From Phycisphaerae bacterium (GTDB lineage: Bacteria; Planctomycetota; Phycisphaerae; UBA1845; Fen-1342): DNA of 44,240 nucleotides. The notes under the pieces are model-generated. The model saw nothing but the letters and a program-made list of their open reading frames with translations. It was not told the origin of the DNA and ran no database searches. Each line of letters begins with the position of its first letter. Within the stretch, counting starts at the first letter, position 1. The position numbers and the translations under genes are program-made. Below are positions 24,044 to 31,941 of the stretch, in pieces. The stretch covers positions 1-44,240 of the forward strand of contig JAUWNI010000020.1 of NCBI GenBank assembly GCA_030612705.1, read 5' to 3'.

Positions 24044-25477
24044 CTATAGGGTGACGTCGGAACCGAGTTTCCGCTTGGCGTATCCCACCAGGTAGACCGA
24101 GCCGGTGATGCAGATCAGATCCTCGCGCGTGATGCAGTTGCACGCCGTGCGATACGCATCGATCAACCGCTCCTCGACCATCGCCATCTTGTACGATTTC
24201 TCCTGGAAACCGGCGAGAAGTTCGTGGGGGTCGCAGGAGCGCGGCGTGCCGGTGCCGGTGAAGATGACCTTGTCGGCACCAATCTGAAGCTGATCGAGCA
24301 TACCGTCGACGTCCTTGTCGGCCGAACAGCCGAAGATCACTACCATCGAGTCGTAGCCGATGTTCTGGCCGATCGCCCGCATAAGGGCCCGGATGCTGGC
24401 GGCGTTGTGGGCGGCGTCGACAATCGTGTGCGGCAGAGTGCGGATCGTTTCGAGCCGACCCTGGACTTTGACTTTGGCGAGGCCGTCGATGGCGTTCTGC
24501 GGTCCGATCTCCAGGCCGCGCTGCTCGAGTGCGTCGACGATGCCGAGCGCGACGCCGCAGTTGTGCGCCTGGTGCTCACCGAGCAGCGGGACCTGGATAT
24601 GGTCGAAGCGCGTGGTGGGTGTAGTCATGCAGACGCGCGTGTGCGGGCCGGTTATGCGTGAAGATTCGAAACGGTAGCTGAATGCGAGTTCGTCGCCGAC
24701 GAAGGACAACGAGCAGCCGGTCTTTTCAGCCTGCTCGCGGAGGACACGCTTAACACCAGGGGGCTGCGGGGCGCTGATGATCGGTATGCCCGGCTTGAAG
24801 ATGCCGGCTTTTTCCTCGGCGATGGCCTCGAGCGTCGTGCCGAGCTGAGCCATATGATCGTAGCTGATGCTGGTGATGCCGCAGGCTTCGGGCTTGATGA
24901 CATTGGTCGAGTCGAGCCGCCCGCCTAGTCCGGTCTCGATGACGGCGATGTCCACTTTGCTGTTTGCGAAGTGGAGGAAGGCGGCGGCGGTCATGAGCTC
25001 GAAGAAGGTGGGGTTGTCTTTTGAGAGCCTCTCGGCAACCGGAGCGATCTTTGCCATCAGCCTGGCAAATTCGGCTTCGGTGACGAGCGTGTTATCGATG
25101 CTGATGCGTTCACGGAGGTCGAGGAAGTGGGGCGATGTGTAGAGCCCCGTCCGATAACCTGATTGATTCAATATCGCGGCGACCATGTGGGCGGTTGAGC
25201 CCTTGCCCTTGGTGCCGGCGATGTGCACGCTCTTGAAATGTCTGTGCGGGTTGCCCAGACCGGCCAGGATTCGTAACATCCTGGAAAGATTGAAGTTAGA
25301 CGAATTATAGCCCACCCGGACCATGTTCTCATAATTCGTCTTGGTTTTCAGGAACTTCAGTGCTGCACGGTAGTTACGAATCTTTGTGACCGGAACGGCC
25401 GTCCGGGCGCGCTTGGTCCCGGACCCGGTCCTAGTGGCCTTTCGGGATCGGCTCTCTTTGGTTACCGTGTTTCCCAT
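24044..25477 (-). CDS. folC: folylpolyglutamate synthase / dihydrofolate synthase
   Basis: FolC adds glutamate to folates and, in most bacteria, makes dihydrofolate from dihydropteroate. This 477-residue protein has the P-loop GTKGKGS at residues 88-94, the SYDHMAQLGTTLEAIAEEKAGI segment (split SYDHM then LGTTLE) and the C-terminal ligase domain (IVDAAHNAASIRAL). A basic 30-residue N-terminal extension (KESRSRKATRTGSG) precedes the normal family start. No Shine-Dalgarno precedes the ATG, but a promoter-like motif at 25485-25512 would place the transcript start at or near the ATG. It is convergent with the secreted protein upstream. Confidence 0.95.
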   Translation of the reverse strand: MGNTVTKESRSRKATRTGSGTKRARTAVPVTKIRNYRAALKFLKTKTNYENMVRVGYNSSNFNLSRMLRILAGLGNPHRHFKSVHIAGTKGKGSTAHMVAAILNQSGYRTGLYTSPHFLDLRERISIDNTLVTEAEFARLMAKIAPVAERLSKDNPTFFELMTAAAFLHFANSKVDIAVIETGLGGRLDSTNVIKPEACGITSISYDHMAQLGTTLEAIAEEKAGIFKPGIPIISAPQPPGVKRVLREQAEKTGCSLSFVGDELAFSYRFESSRITGPHTRVCMTTPTTRFDHIQVPLLGEHQAHNCGVALGIVDALEQRGLEIGPQNAIDGLAKVKVQGRLETIRTLPHTIVDAAHNAASIRALMRAIGQNIGYDSMVVIFGCSADKDVDGMLDQLQIGADKVIFTGTGTPRSCDPHELLAGFQEKSYKMAMVEERLIDAYRTACNCITREDLICITGSVYLVGYAKRKLGSDVTL

Positions 25478-25484
25478 AATGACT

Positions 25485-25512
25485 AAGATACCAAAAAGTT
25501 GCTCGCCGTCAA
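25485..25512 (-). promoter_or_regulatory. candidate sigma70 promoter giving leaderless folC mRNA
   Basis: On the minus strand TTGACG (25507-25512), 16 nt, TATCTT (25485-25490) precede the ATG by only 7 nt, so transcription would start at the start codon. This fits the lack of a Shine-Dalgarno. Confidence 0.5.
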
Positions 25513-25729
25513 TATCCTACACCGATTGAAGCCTAGCGGTTCACTACCTATGTGCAATTTAACTCTCTTTATATTCTATTGTTACGTGACCGACGATATT
25601 ATGAGACGCCGACAAATGATTGGGATTACTGGCGGCGGCCAATTGCCGGTGTCGGGTACGGTAACTAGTATTTTGTTTCACAAATATGTCAACTATAGGG
25701 AAACCGCGAAGACTATGGAAAACCGCGAA

Positions 25730-25754
25730 GAGCCGCGGGCTTCAGCCCGCGCGG
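25730..25754. repeat. 25-bp palindromic repeat, copy
   Basis: GAGCCGCGGGCTTCAGCC followed by CGCGCGG; identical to the neuB copy (20286-20310) except for one base (C for A) at the centre. Confidence 0.85.
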
Positions 25755-25789
25755 TCCTTCGGGAAGGGGAAATTCTACTCCCCGCAGCG

Positions 25790-25814
25790 CCGCGCGGACT
25801 GAAGTCCGCGGCTC
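25790..25814. repeat. 25-bp palindromic repeat, inverted copy
   Basis: CCGCGCGGACTGAAGTCC followed by GCGGCTC is the reverse complement of the copy at 22330-22354. With 25730-25754 it forms an inverted pair 35 nt apart. Confidence 0.85.
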
Positions 25815-25893
25815 CGCGGGGTGAACCCATCAAAGCAACACTGACGGAGCACCAGCAAAGTTCTCGCGAGCTTATGTAAGGTCGACGGTCAAC

Positions 25894-26973
25894 ATGCGAA
25901 TTGTGAACGTTCAACTACCCGAACGGGCGTATCCGATCTTCATCGGCAAAGGAACACGCCGACAGCTCGCGAACCTGGTTCACGAATTGGGAGCGGGTAC
26001 GCGAGTGGCGGTCATCGCCGACCAGCAGGTGGCCGATTTGCACCTTGAACGTGCGATCGAGGGGTTGGAAACATCGCCGACCGTCATGCCCTTTCCCGCG
26101 GGCGAATCGAGCAAGTCGCTGTCCCAGGTGGAGCGGCTCTATGGCGAACTGGCAAACGCCCGGATCGCCCGCCTTGATCTGATCGTGACGTTGGGGGGCG
26201 GGGTGGCGGGCGACCTGGGCGGTTTCGTCGCCGCCACGTGGATGCGCGGGGTTCGCTTCGTACAGATGCCGACGACGTTACTGGCGGCGATCGACGCGTC
26301 GATCGGGGGCAAGACGGGCGTCAATCATTCCGCGGGCAAGAACCTAATCGGCGCGTTTCATCAGCCCATGGCGGTGCTGGTCGACCTCGACTTTCTCGAA
26401 ACGCTGCAACAGCGGGATTATCTCGCCGGTCTGGCCGAGAGCATCAAGCACGCGGTCGTCCGCGATCAGGCGTTGCTGGAATGGCATGAACGGCACGCGG
26501 ATGAGATCGTCGCGCGCGAGCCGGAGGTCCTACAAGAGCTGATCGCACGTAACTGCGCGATCAAGGCGGAAGTTGTGGCCCGCGACGAACGTGAAGAGAA
26601 CCTGCGGATGATTCTGAACCACGGGCACACGATCGGTCACGCGCTCGAGCACCTGCTCAGTTACGAGTTGCGGCACGGGGAGTGCGTGGGGTTGGGAATG
26701 ATCGTTGAGAACGAGTTGGCGCGCCTGCGGGACATGCTCGCCGACGAGACAGCGGAGCGTGTCGCCGAGCTGATCGAACGGCTGGGTCTGCCGACGCGTT
26801 TGCCGCGGGCGCTCGCGGCGGAGGAGGTTGCCGCCGCGTGTCGGCTGGATAAGAAGCTTCGCCGCGGTGCGGTGCATTTCATTCTGCTGAAGGCACTGGG
26901 GGTGCCGGAGCGGGTGGCGGACATTTCGGATGACGAAATAGCGGCGGCGCTGCGCGTCGTGCAACCGCTTTAG
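25894..26973 (+). CDS. aroB: 3-dehydroquinate synthase
   Basis: AroB makes 3-dehydroquinate from DAHP in the shikimate pathway, using NAD and a divalent metal. This 359-residue protein has the NAD-binding TLGGGVAGDLGGFVA near residues 94-108, the PTTLLAAIDASIGGKTGVN segment and the metal-binding NHGHTIGHALEH. Length is normal. AAGG lies about 12 nt before the ATG. The gene follows a repeat-rich gap and ends in a long palindrome (26974-27052). Confidence 0.96.
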   Translation: MRIVNVQLPERAYPIFIGKGTRRQLANLVHELGAGTRVAVIADQQVADLHLERAIEGLETSPTVMPFPAGESSKSLSQVERLYGELANARIARLDLIVTLGGGVAGDLGGFVAATWMRGVRFVQMPTTLLAAIDASIGGKTGVNHSAGKNLIGAFHQPMAVLVDLDFLETLQQRDYLAGLAESIKHAVVRDQALLEWHERHADEIVAREPEVLQELIARNCAIKAEVVARDEREENLRMILNHGHTIGHALEHLLSYELRHGECVGLGMIVENELARLRDMLADETAERVAELIERLGLPTRLPRALAAEEVAAACRLDKKLRRGAVHFILLKALGVPERVADISDDEIAAALRVVQPL

Positions 26974-27052
26974 TAGCGGCCGACCCCCGTGTCGGCCGTA
27001 GGCGAGCTATCGGCCTCCGCGCACCGACGGCCGACAGAGGCGTCGGCCGCTA
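26974..27052. repeat. long imperfect palindrome after aroB
   Basis: TAGCGGCCGAC (26974-26984) is perfectly inverted at 27042-27052, and inside it GTGTCGGCCGT and ACGGCCGACAG form a second inner arm. It could stop transcription of aroB or be a mobile palindrome. Confidence 0.7.
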
Positions 27053-27113
27053 CGTTGGGCGCGAAACTCCACTGGCGGAAACGGCACTAGCAGCGTGGGA
27101 TATTTCCGCCACA

Positions 27114-28655
27114 ATGAGCTGTATGCCGAACGTTGAACCCGTGTCTGTTGAGGTGATCGCTCCCCCGCCGCCGGTGGCGTCGCGCAACGTACGCCTGTTG
27201 TGCGTGATTGCACTCGTCGGGTTCGCGTTCTTTCTCGCGGTGATCGGCGCTCGGGCGATCAACAAGTCGAGCCCCGATTTCGAGTACTTCTACCGCGCCG
27301 GTGCTCACTTGCTGGCGCGTGGAGAACTCGACCACGGGTTCGATCGGCTGCCCAGCGGGGAAATCGAACTCCGCGGCACAATCGAGTGGTACCTGCCGTG
27401 CGTTTCGCGCTTCATAACGCTGCTGGCGTGGCTGCCGTACGGCGTGGCGGGTTCGATCTGGCTTACGCTGAACGTGATTGCGCTGTTCACGGTACTCGCG
27501 CTGCTCGGTAGACATCTGACGGGCCTGCCCCGACAGGATTGGCCGGTCACGCTGCTTGTGCCGGTGCTGATGCTGGGGTTGTTTTGGTACTGGGAGTTTC
27601 GACTGAACCAGATCGACAATTTCATGCTACTGCTGGTAGTGGCGAGTTTCGTGCATTGGCAGCATCGGCAGCGGAAACTGGCGGGTTTCTGGCTGGGGCT
27701 GGCGGTGTTGCTCAAGGTTACGCCGATGCTGCTGGTGGTCTGGTTCGCGCTCAAGCGGGAGTTCAAGACGGTTGGTGTGGCCCTGCTGACAATCGTGCTG
27801 GCCGGACCGGTGGCGGACGTGATCGTGTTTCGGCCGGCGTATACGCTCGATGCGTACCAAACGTGGTTTCACACGGCGGTGATCCGTGGTTCACAGCGTG
27901 GATTGATTCTCGATCAGCGGGAGATGGATTGGCGCAACCAGGGGCTCGGCGCCGTAGCGAGCCGCTGGCTGGCCCCGACCAACTACGCGCTGCACTTCGA
28001 TAACGATCCGCGCATCCGGACATACAAGAAGCCCGCCACCATGAACGTTGCCGAGTTGCCGCGCGCAACGATCGCGACGATCGTGCTCGCACTGGTCGGA
28101 CTGAGCGCCGCCGGGCTGCTCTGGCTCGCGCGGCGGCCGGCACGCGATTTGAACCTTTGGCAACTGCGCGCCGAATGGGCGCTGTTTCTGGTTGCGATGT
28201 TGTGGCTGATGCCGGTGTTGCGGCGTTATCACTTGATACTCCTGCTGCCGCCGATGGTGGTGCTGGCCTCGGCGATTCACTATGCCGGCATGCGTCGCGC
28301 GTGGACGAAAGCGGCGCTGTCGTGTGTATGCGGTGTGGTTCTCTGTCAATTGCTGGTCCTGTCGCGGATCATCCCGGAAGCGGGGGTTTTGCGCTGGTTT
28401 GATGGGATTCTCGGCCCCGAGCGGGTCGCCGCGCTGGGCCGGGCGCTCGATGCCGGCATCTTGGAAGCATCGGGAGTCTTGCTGCTGCCGGTGATCTTGC
28501 TGGCGGTGCCGCTAATCGTGCTCCTGCTCCGGTTGGCGGGCAACCCGAACACGCTGCCGAAACATGTATACGCGCCGCCTCACCCGGCTCGACAAGCTCA
28601 ATCGGCCGATGGCAAATCGACAAGGGGGGCTGACACCGTTGTCGCGCGGACCTGA
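27114..28655 (+). CDS. GT87-like (DUF2029) membrane glycosyltransferase, copy 1
   Basis: This 513-residue protein has about 10 to 12 hydrophobic segments separated by short loops. The PDFEYFYRAGAHLLARGELD start, GTIEWYLPCV and LKVTPMLLVVWFALKRE phrases fit the DUF2029/GT87 family of polyprenol-phosphate-sugar-dependent transferases, of which mycobacterial mannosyltransferases are known members. Donor and acceptor are not predictable. Translation starts at or near the ATG at 27114 (ATG at 27123 is possible). The next gene, a paralog, overlaps its end, so the two are co-translated. A role in cell-envelope glycans is inferred. Confidence 0.8.
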   Translation: MSCMPNVEPVSVEVIAPPPPVASRNVRLLCVIALVGFAFFLAVIGARAINKSSPDFEYFYRAGAHLLARGELDHGFDRLPSGEIELRGTIEWYLPCVSRFITLLAWLPYGVAGSIWLTLNVIALFTVLALLGRHLTGLPRQDWPVTLLVPVLMLGLFWYWEFRLNQIDNFMLLLVVASFVHWQHRQRKLAGFWLGLAVLLKVTPMLLVVWFALKREFKTVGVALLTIVLAGPVADVIVFRPAYTLDAYQTWFHTAVIRGSQRGLILDQREMDWRNQGLGAVASRWLAPTNYALHFDNDPRIRTYKKPATMNVAELPRATIATIVLALVGLSAAGLLWLARRPARDLNLWQLRAEWALFLVAMLWLMPVLRRYHLILLLPPMVVLASAIHYAGMRRAWTKAALSCVCGVVLCQLLVLSRIIPEAGVLRWFDGILGPERVAALGRALDAGILEASGVLLLPVILLAVPLIVLLLRLAGNPNTLPKHVYAPPHPARQAQSADGKSTRGADTVVART

Positions 28656-29940
28656 GACAAGACGTCGTCGGCCTTGGCTGCCGGTCGGGTTAGGGGTGCT
28701 GCTGGCGGCGGTCGGCGCGGTGTCGTTTACGCAGGCGGCCAAGCTCGACTACGACTTCCACCACTTCTATCAGGACGCGGCGTACGTCCGGCAGCACGGC
28801 CAACTGAACCCGGACCTGGATAATCCCGAGCGATCGCGGCGTCGCCGGTTGCCGTTCTACCTGCCGGTAGTGGCGCTGCTGTTGTCGCCGCTGACGGTCG
28901 GCGGTGTGCAACCGGCGGCGGGATTGTGGACGCTGGCGCAGTTGATCGCGTTGACGTACAGTCTGAAAGTGCTGGCCGACTGGGGCCGAGCGCAGGGCTC
29001 GCGCGCGCCGCCAATGGCCGCGCTTGTCATCGCGACGTGTGTTGCGCTTCCGGCGATTTACGAAACGGCGCGATTCAACCAGGTGAGCTTCTTTGTGCTG
29101 GCGCTCGTGCTGGCGGGCGTAGCTTCGCTCGAGCGGCGTCGACCGATGCGGGCGGGTATCTGGCTCGGGCTGGCGACGGTGTTCAAGCTGCTGCCGGGAA
29201 TCTTCGCGCTGTGGCTGGTGTTGAAACGTCAATGGACCGCGCTTGGGACGCTCGCGGTAACGGTGGTTGTAGTCGCGCTGTTGCCGCCGCTGTTCGTCTT
29301 CGGACCGCGTGATACGGCGAAGTATCATCGCCAATGGTGGGACTATAACTTTCACGGTCCGGCGGCGCGTGGGATGGTCGCTGCCGATCTGCGCGCGCAC
29401 TTCGTCGACCATCGCAATCAATCAATCCCGGCGGTGGTTGCTCGTTTTTGCTGGTCGGAACATCCGCACGGGGCGGCATTTCAGCCGGTGACGCTGGATG
29501 AACTCACCTGTCGACGCTTGTCACAAGGAATAACGATTCTGTTGGCGATTGTGCTGATCTGGTTGACCCGGCGTTCGATCCCGCGCGGGATGGACGTGTT
29601 AGACGCGAAGGTGCGAGATCGTTTTCGGATCGAGGTTGCCGTTTATTTGCTGGCGATGCTGGTGTTTTCGCCGCTATTGCGAACTTACTACCTGGTGTGG
29701 GCATTGCCGGCACTGGTGTTATTGGCACGCTTTGCGCTGGATGAGCGTACGCGCTTGCCGCAAAGGCTGGGCCGGATTGGTTTGGCGCTGTGGCTGTTGG
29801 GGATGCTGGCCTGGGTCTCGAACACGGCTCGCACGGGCGGCGTGCATTTGATCGTGCTAATCGCGTTGGCGGGGATCCTGCTGGGGCTTGGTAGTGTATC
29901 TTCCGCTTATACCTCTCGGAAGATCAAACAAGCGTTGTGA
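28609..29940 (+). CDS. GT87-like (DUF2029) membrane glycosyltransferase, copy 2
   Basis: This ~443-residue paralog of the preceding gene has the same arrangement: an N-terminal membrane segment, a YDFHHFYQDAAYVRQHGQLN region near the first loop, FYLPVVALLLSPL, and LGLATVFKLLPGIFALWLVL. The start is uncertain (ATG 28609, overlapping the previous gene by 47 nt, or ATG 28564). Its end overlaps the convergent fabF by 34 nt. A tandem pair suggests two related sugar transfers in one glycan pathway. Confidence 0.78.
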   Translation: MANRQGGLTPLSRGPETRRRRPWLPVGLGVLLAAVGAVSFTQAAKLDYDFHHFYQDAAYVRQHGQLNPDLDNPERSRRRRLPFYLPVVALLLSPLTVGGVQPAAGLWTLAQLIALTYSLKVLADWGRAQGSRAPPMAALVIATCVALPAIYETARFNQVSFFVLALVLAGVASLERRRPMRAGIWLGLATVFKLLPGIFALWLVLKRQWTALGTLAVTVVVVALLPPLFVFGPRDTAKYHRQWWDYNFHGPAARGMVAADLRAHFVDHRNQSIPAVVARFCWSEHPHGAAFQPVTLDELTCRRLSQGITILLAIVLIWLTRRSIPRGMDVLDAKVRDRFRIEVAVYLLAMLVFSPLLRTYYLVWALPALVLLARFALDERTRLPQRLGRIGLALWLLGMLAWVSNTARTGGVHLIVLIALAGILLGLGSVSSAYTSRKIKQAL

Positions 29941-31148
29941 CCGCCGAAGCCGAACGAGTTGTTCATGGCCGTCCTGACACGGGCGTCGCGGGCGACGTTG
30001 GGGACGTAGTCCAGGCCGGCACACTCGGGGTCGACATTATCGTGGTTAAGAGTAGGTGGAATGGTGTTGTTTTGGATCGCCAAGATGCAAGCGATGGCCT
30101 CGATGCCGCCGCTGGCACCGAGCGTGTGTCCGATAGCGCTCTTGGTGCTGCTAATGGCCAGGTTGTTAACGGCGGAGCTGAAGACCTTCTTGACGGCCAC
30201 GGTCTCGGCGATATCGCCCAGGGGGGTGCTGGTGCCGTGGGCGTTGATGTAGTCAATCTCGTCGGGATTGAGCCGGGCATCTTCCAGGGCGGCGGCCATG
30301 GCGCGGCTGGCACCGAGTCCCGTCGGATCGGGTTGGACCATGTCGCAGGCGTCGCCGGTACCACCGAAGCCGATGATTTCGGCGTAGATTTTCGCGCCGC
30401 GGGCCTTGGCGTGCTCGTACTCCTCAAAGAGCAGGACGCCGGCGCCTTCGCTGAGCACGAAGCCGTCGCGATCTTTGTCGAACGGCCGGGAGGCGCGCTC
30501 GGGCTCGTCATTGCGGAAGCTGATAGCCTTCATCGCGGTGAAGGCCGCCAAGCCAAGCGGGGTGAGTGCGGCTTCGGCACCGCCGGTAATCATGAGATCG
30601 GCGCGGTTCTGTCGAATCACGTTGAAGGCGTCGCCCATGGCGCTGCCGGCCGAGGCGCAGGCGGTTGCGACGGCGGTGTTGATGCTCTGGAAGTTGAACT
30701 CGATCGAGATATGCCCGGAGCCGGCGTTGGCCATCAGTTTTGGGATGGTGAAGGGCGAGACGCGGCCGGGGCCTTTGCTGAGTAACCGTTTGTGTTGGAT
30801 TTCGAGTTCCCGGAGGCCGCCGATGCCGCTGCCGAGGATGACGCCGGCGCGGGTCGGGTTGAACCGACCGTTTTCGAGCCCGGCATCAGCCATCGCCATC
30901 TTGGCGGCGCCGAAGCCGAGCTGGGCGAAGCGGTCCATGCGTTTGGCAACGCGGTGCTCGATGAAGTCTTCGGACTTGAATTCGAGGCACTCCCCGCCGA
31001 TGCGGACGGCAAACGGCTCGGGGTCGAAGCGGCTGACCCGGCGAATGCCGGAGCGGCCCGCGATGAGCCCGTCCCAGAGAGCGGTCACGGATACCCCCAG
31101 GGGGGTAATTGCGCCCACCCCGGTTACCACGACCCGACGATCGCCCAT
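29907..31148 (-). CDS. fabF: 3-oxoacyl-ACP synthase II
   Basis: FabF elongates acyl-ACP with malonyl-ACP in fatty-acid synthesis. This 413-residue KAS II has Cys164 in ATACASAGSA, the first His in NAHGTSTPLGD and the second in IGHTLGASG, with GGHNACLI at the C-terminus. GGGGAAG lies about 6 nt before the ATG. acpP lies directly upstream on the same strand, 21 nt away, the usual acpP-fabF order. The gene overlaps the convergent GT87 copy 2 by 34 nt. Confidence 0.97.
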   Translation of the reverse strand: MGDRRVVVTGVGAITPLGVSVTALWDGLIAGRSGIRRVSRFDPEPFAVRIGGECLEFKSEDFIEHRVAKRMDRFAQLGFGAAKMAMADAGLENGRFNPTRAGVILGSGIGGLRELEIQHKRLLSKGPGRVSPFTIPKLMANAGSGHISIEFNFQSINTAVATACASAGSAMGDAFNVIRQNRADLMITGGAEAALTPLGLAAFTAMKAISFRNDEPERASRPFDKDRDGFVLSEGAGVLLFEEYEHAKARGAKIYAEIIGFGGTGDACDMVQPDPTGLGASRAMAAALEDARLNPDEIDYINAHGTSTPLGDIAETVAVKKVFSSAVNNLAISSTKSAIGHTLGASGGIEAIACILAIQNNTIPPTLNHDNVDPECAGLDYVPNVARDARVRTAMNNSFGFGGHNACLIFREV

Positions 31149-31169
31149 GAGTTCTTCCCCGTCGGTCGG

Positions 31170-31421
31170 CTAATTGCTATCGAGGTGGTCTTTGATGTAG
31201 TCGATGGCCATGCCGACAGTTTGGATTTTCTCGGCTTCCTCGTCCGGGATGTTGATCTCGAATTCCTCCTCGAACTCCATGACCAACTCGACGGTGTCGA
31301 GCGAGTCGGCGTTGAGGTCGTTGACGAAGGAAGTCTCGCGGTTGATCTCCTCCTCCGCCACCCCCATCTGTTCGGCCACGATCTTCTTAACCTTGCTTTC
31401 GATTTCTGCGATTTCGGGCAC
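31170..31421 (-). CDS. acpP: acyl carrier protein
   Basis: AcpP (83 residues) carries growing acyl chains on a phosphopantetheine arm attached to Ser40 in [10 protein letters not shown]. The start is GTG at 31421 ([10 protein letters not shown]), preceded 8 nt upstream by GGAGG; an upstream ATG at 31544 extends into sequence unlike any ACP. Acidic composition and length are normal. It is co-transcribed with fabF. Confidence 0.96.
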   Translation of the reverse strand: MPEIAEIESKVKKIVAEQMGVAEEEINRETSFVNDLNADSLDTVELVMEFEEEFEINIPDEEAEKIQTVGMAIDYIKDHLDSN

Positions 31422-31748
31422 GTGCCGTTCCTCCACGAAGGGAAACCGAGACCCTTTACAAAACGTCTCCTGCCGCCACGCCACCGGAACCCGTTTCCAA
31501 CCGGCTTCGATGCGGCAACTTACATTCCATACGCTGGACGGCACGCCGGCATCGGCGTATGCCCCGTCCCTCGTCGACGAAACACAGTGATTCGGCCACC
31601 CGCCGAATCGGAAAGAATACTAATCAATCGCGCGGCAATTGCCAAGTCCCTTTGTCTTGGTCAAAGCGGAACTTATCGTCGACGCGCGGGTATGGCAAGT
31701 CCGCTGTGGTCCATCCCGCTCTGAGTGGTGCATGACGCCAGGGGCAGC

Positions 31749-31780
31749 TAGTGCTCTGCCACAGTTGAATTGACAGGTAC
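31749..31780. repeat. TAGTRCTCTGYC-type dispersed element, copy C
   Basis: TAGTGCTCTGCC followed by ACAGTTGAATTGACAGGTAC aligns with copies at 9676, 10573 and 37296, which share the first 12 bases and a TTGAT-like word about 10 nt later. Confidence 0.6.
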
Positions 31781-31868
31781 GAGCGGTTTGGGTGCTTGGG
31801 TGCCATGGCCAAGCGAAGCGCGGCCATACTGATCCCGTATCTATATGATCATGCGCGATCATGCAACA

Positions 31869-31917
31869 GAGCCGGGCCGTCCCCGGCCCGGAAACCGGCG
31901 TGGGGACACGCCGGCTC
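31869..31917. repeat. 49-bp dispersed repeat, copy 2
   Basis: This copy matches 2386-2434 at 47 of 49 positions and keeps both internal palindromes. Confidence 0.85.
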
Positions 31918-31941
31918 CGCTGTGCGGGCTATCAACGTGAC

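Larger units (their letters stand above)
25513..25893. other. AT-richer gap with inverted pair of palindromic repeats
   Basis: This stretch between folC and aroB is AT-richer than its surroundings up to about 25690 and shows no gene. A 25-bp palindromic repeat at 25730-25754 is followed in opposite orientation by a second copy at 25790-25814 (same family as 20286-20310 and 22330-22354). An in-frame ORF across it is judged spurious. Confidence 0.65.
31422..31941. other. gene-free stretch with hairpins and repeats
   Basis: No gene is seen between acpP and the pseudokinase gene. A perfect 8-bp hairpin GATTCGGC-CACCC-GCCGAATC lies at 31589-31609. A TAGTGCTCTGCC element starts at 31749. The second copy of the 49-bp repeat lies at 31869-31917. 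Confidence 0.6.

Noticed and set aside
25499..25879. 126-codon ORF between folC and aroB
   Set aside because: It crosses two copies of a palindromic repeat and shows no family likeness or ribosome site.
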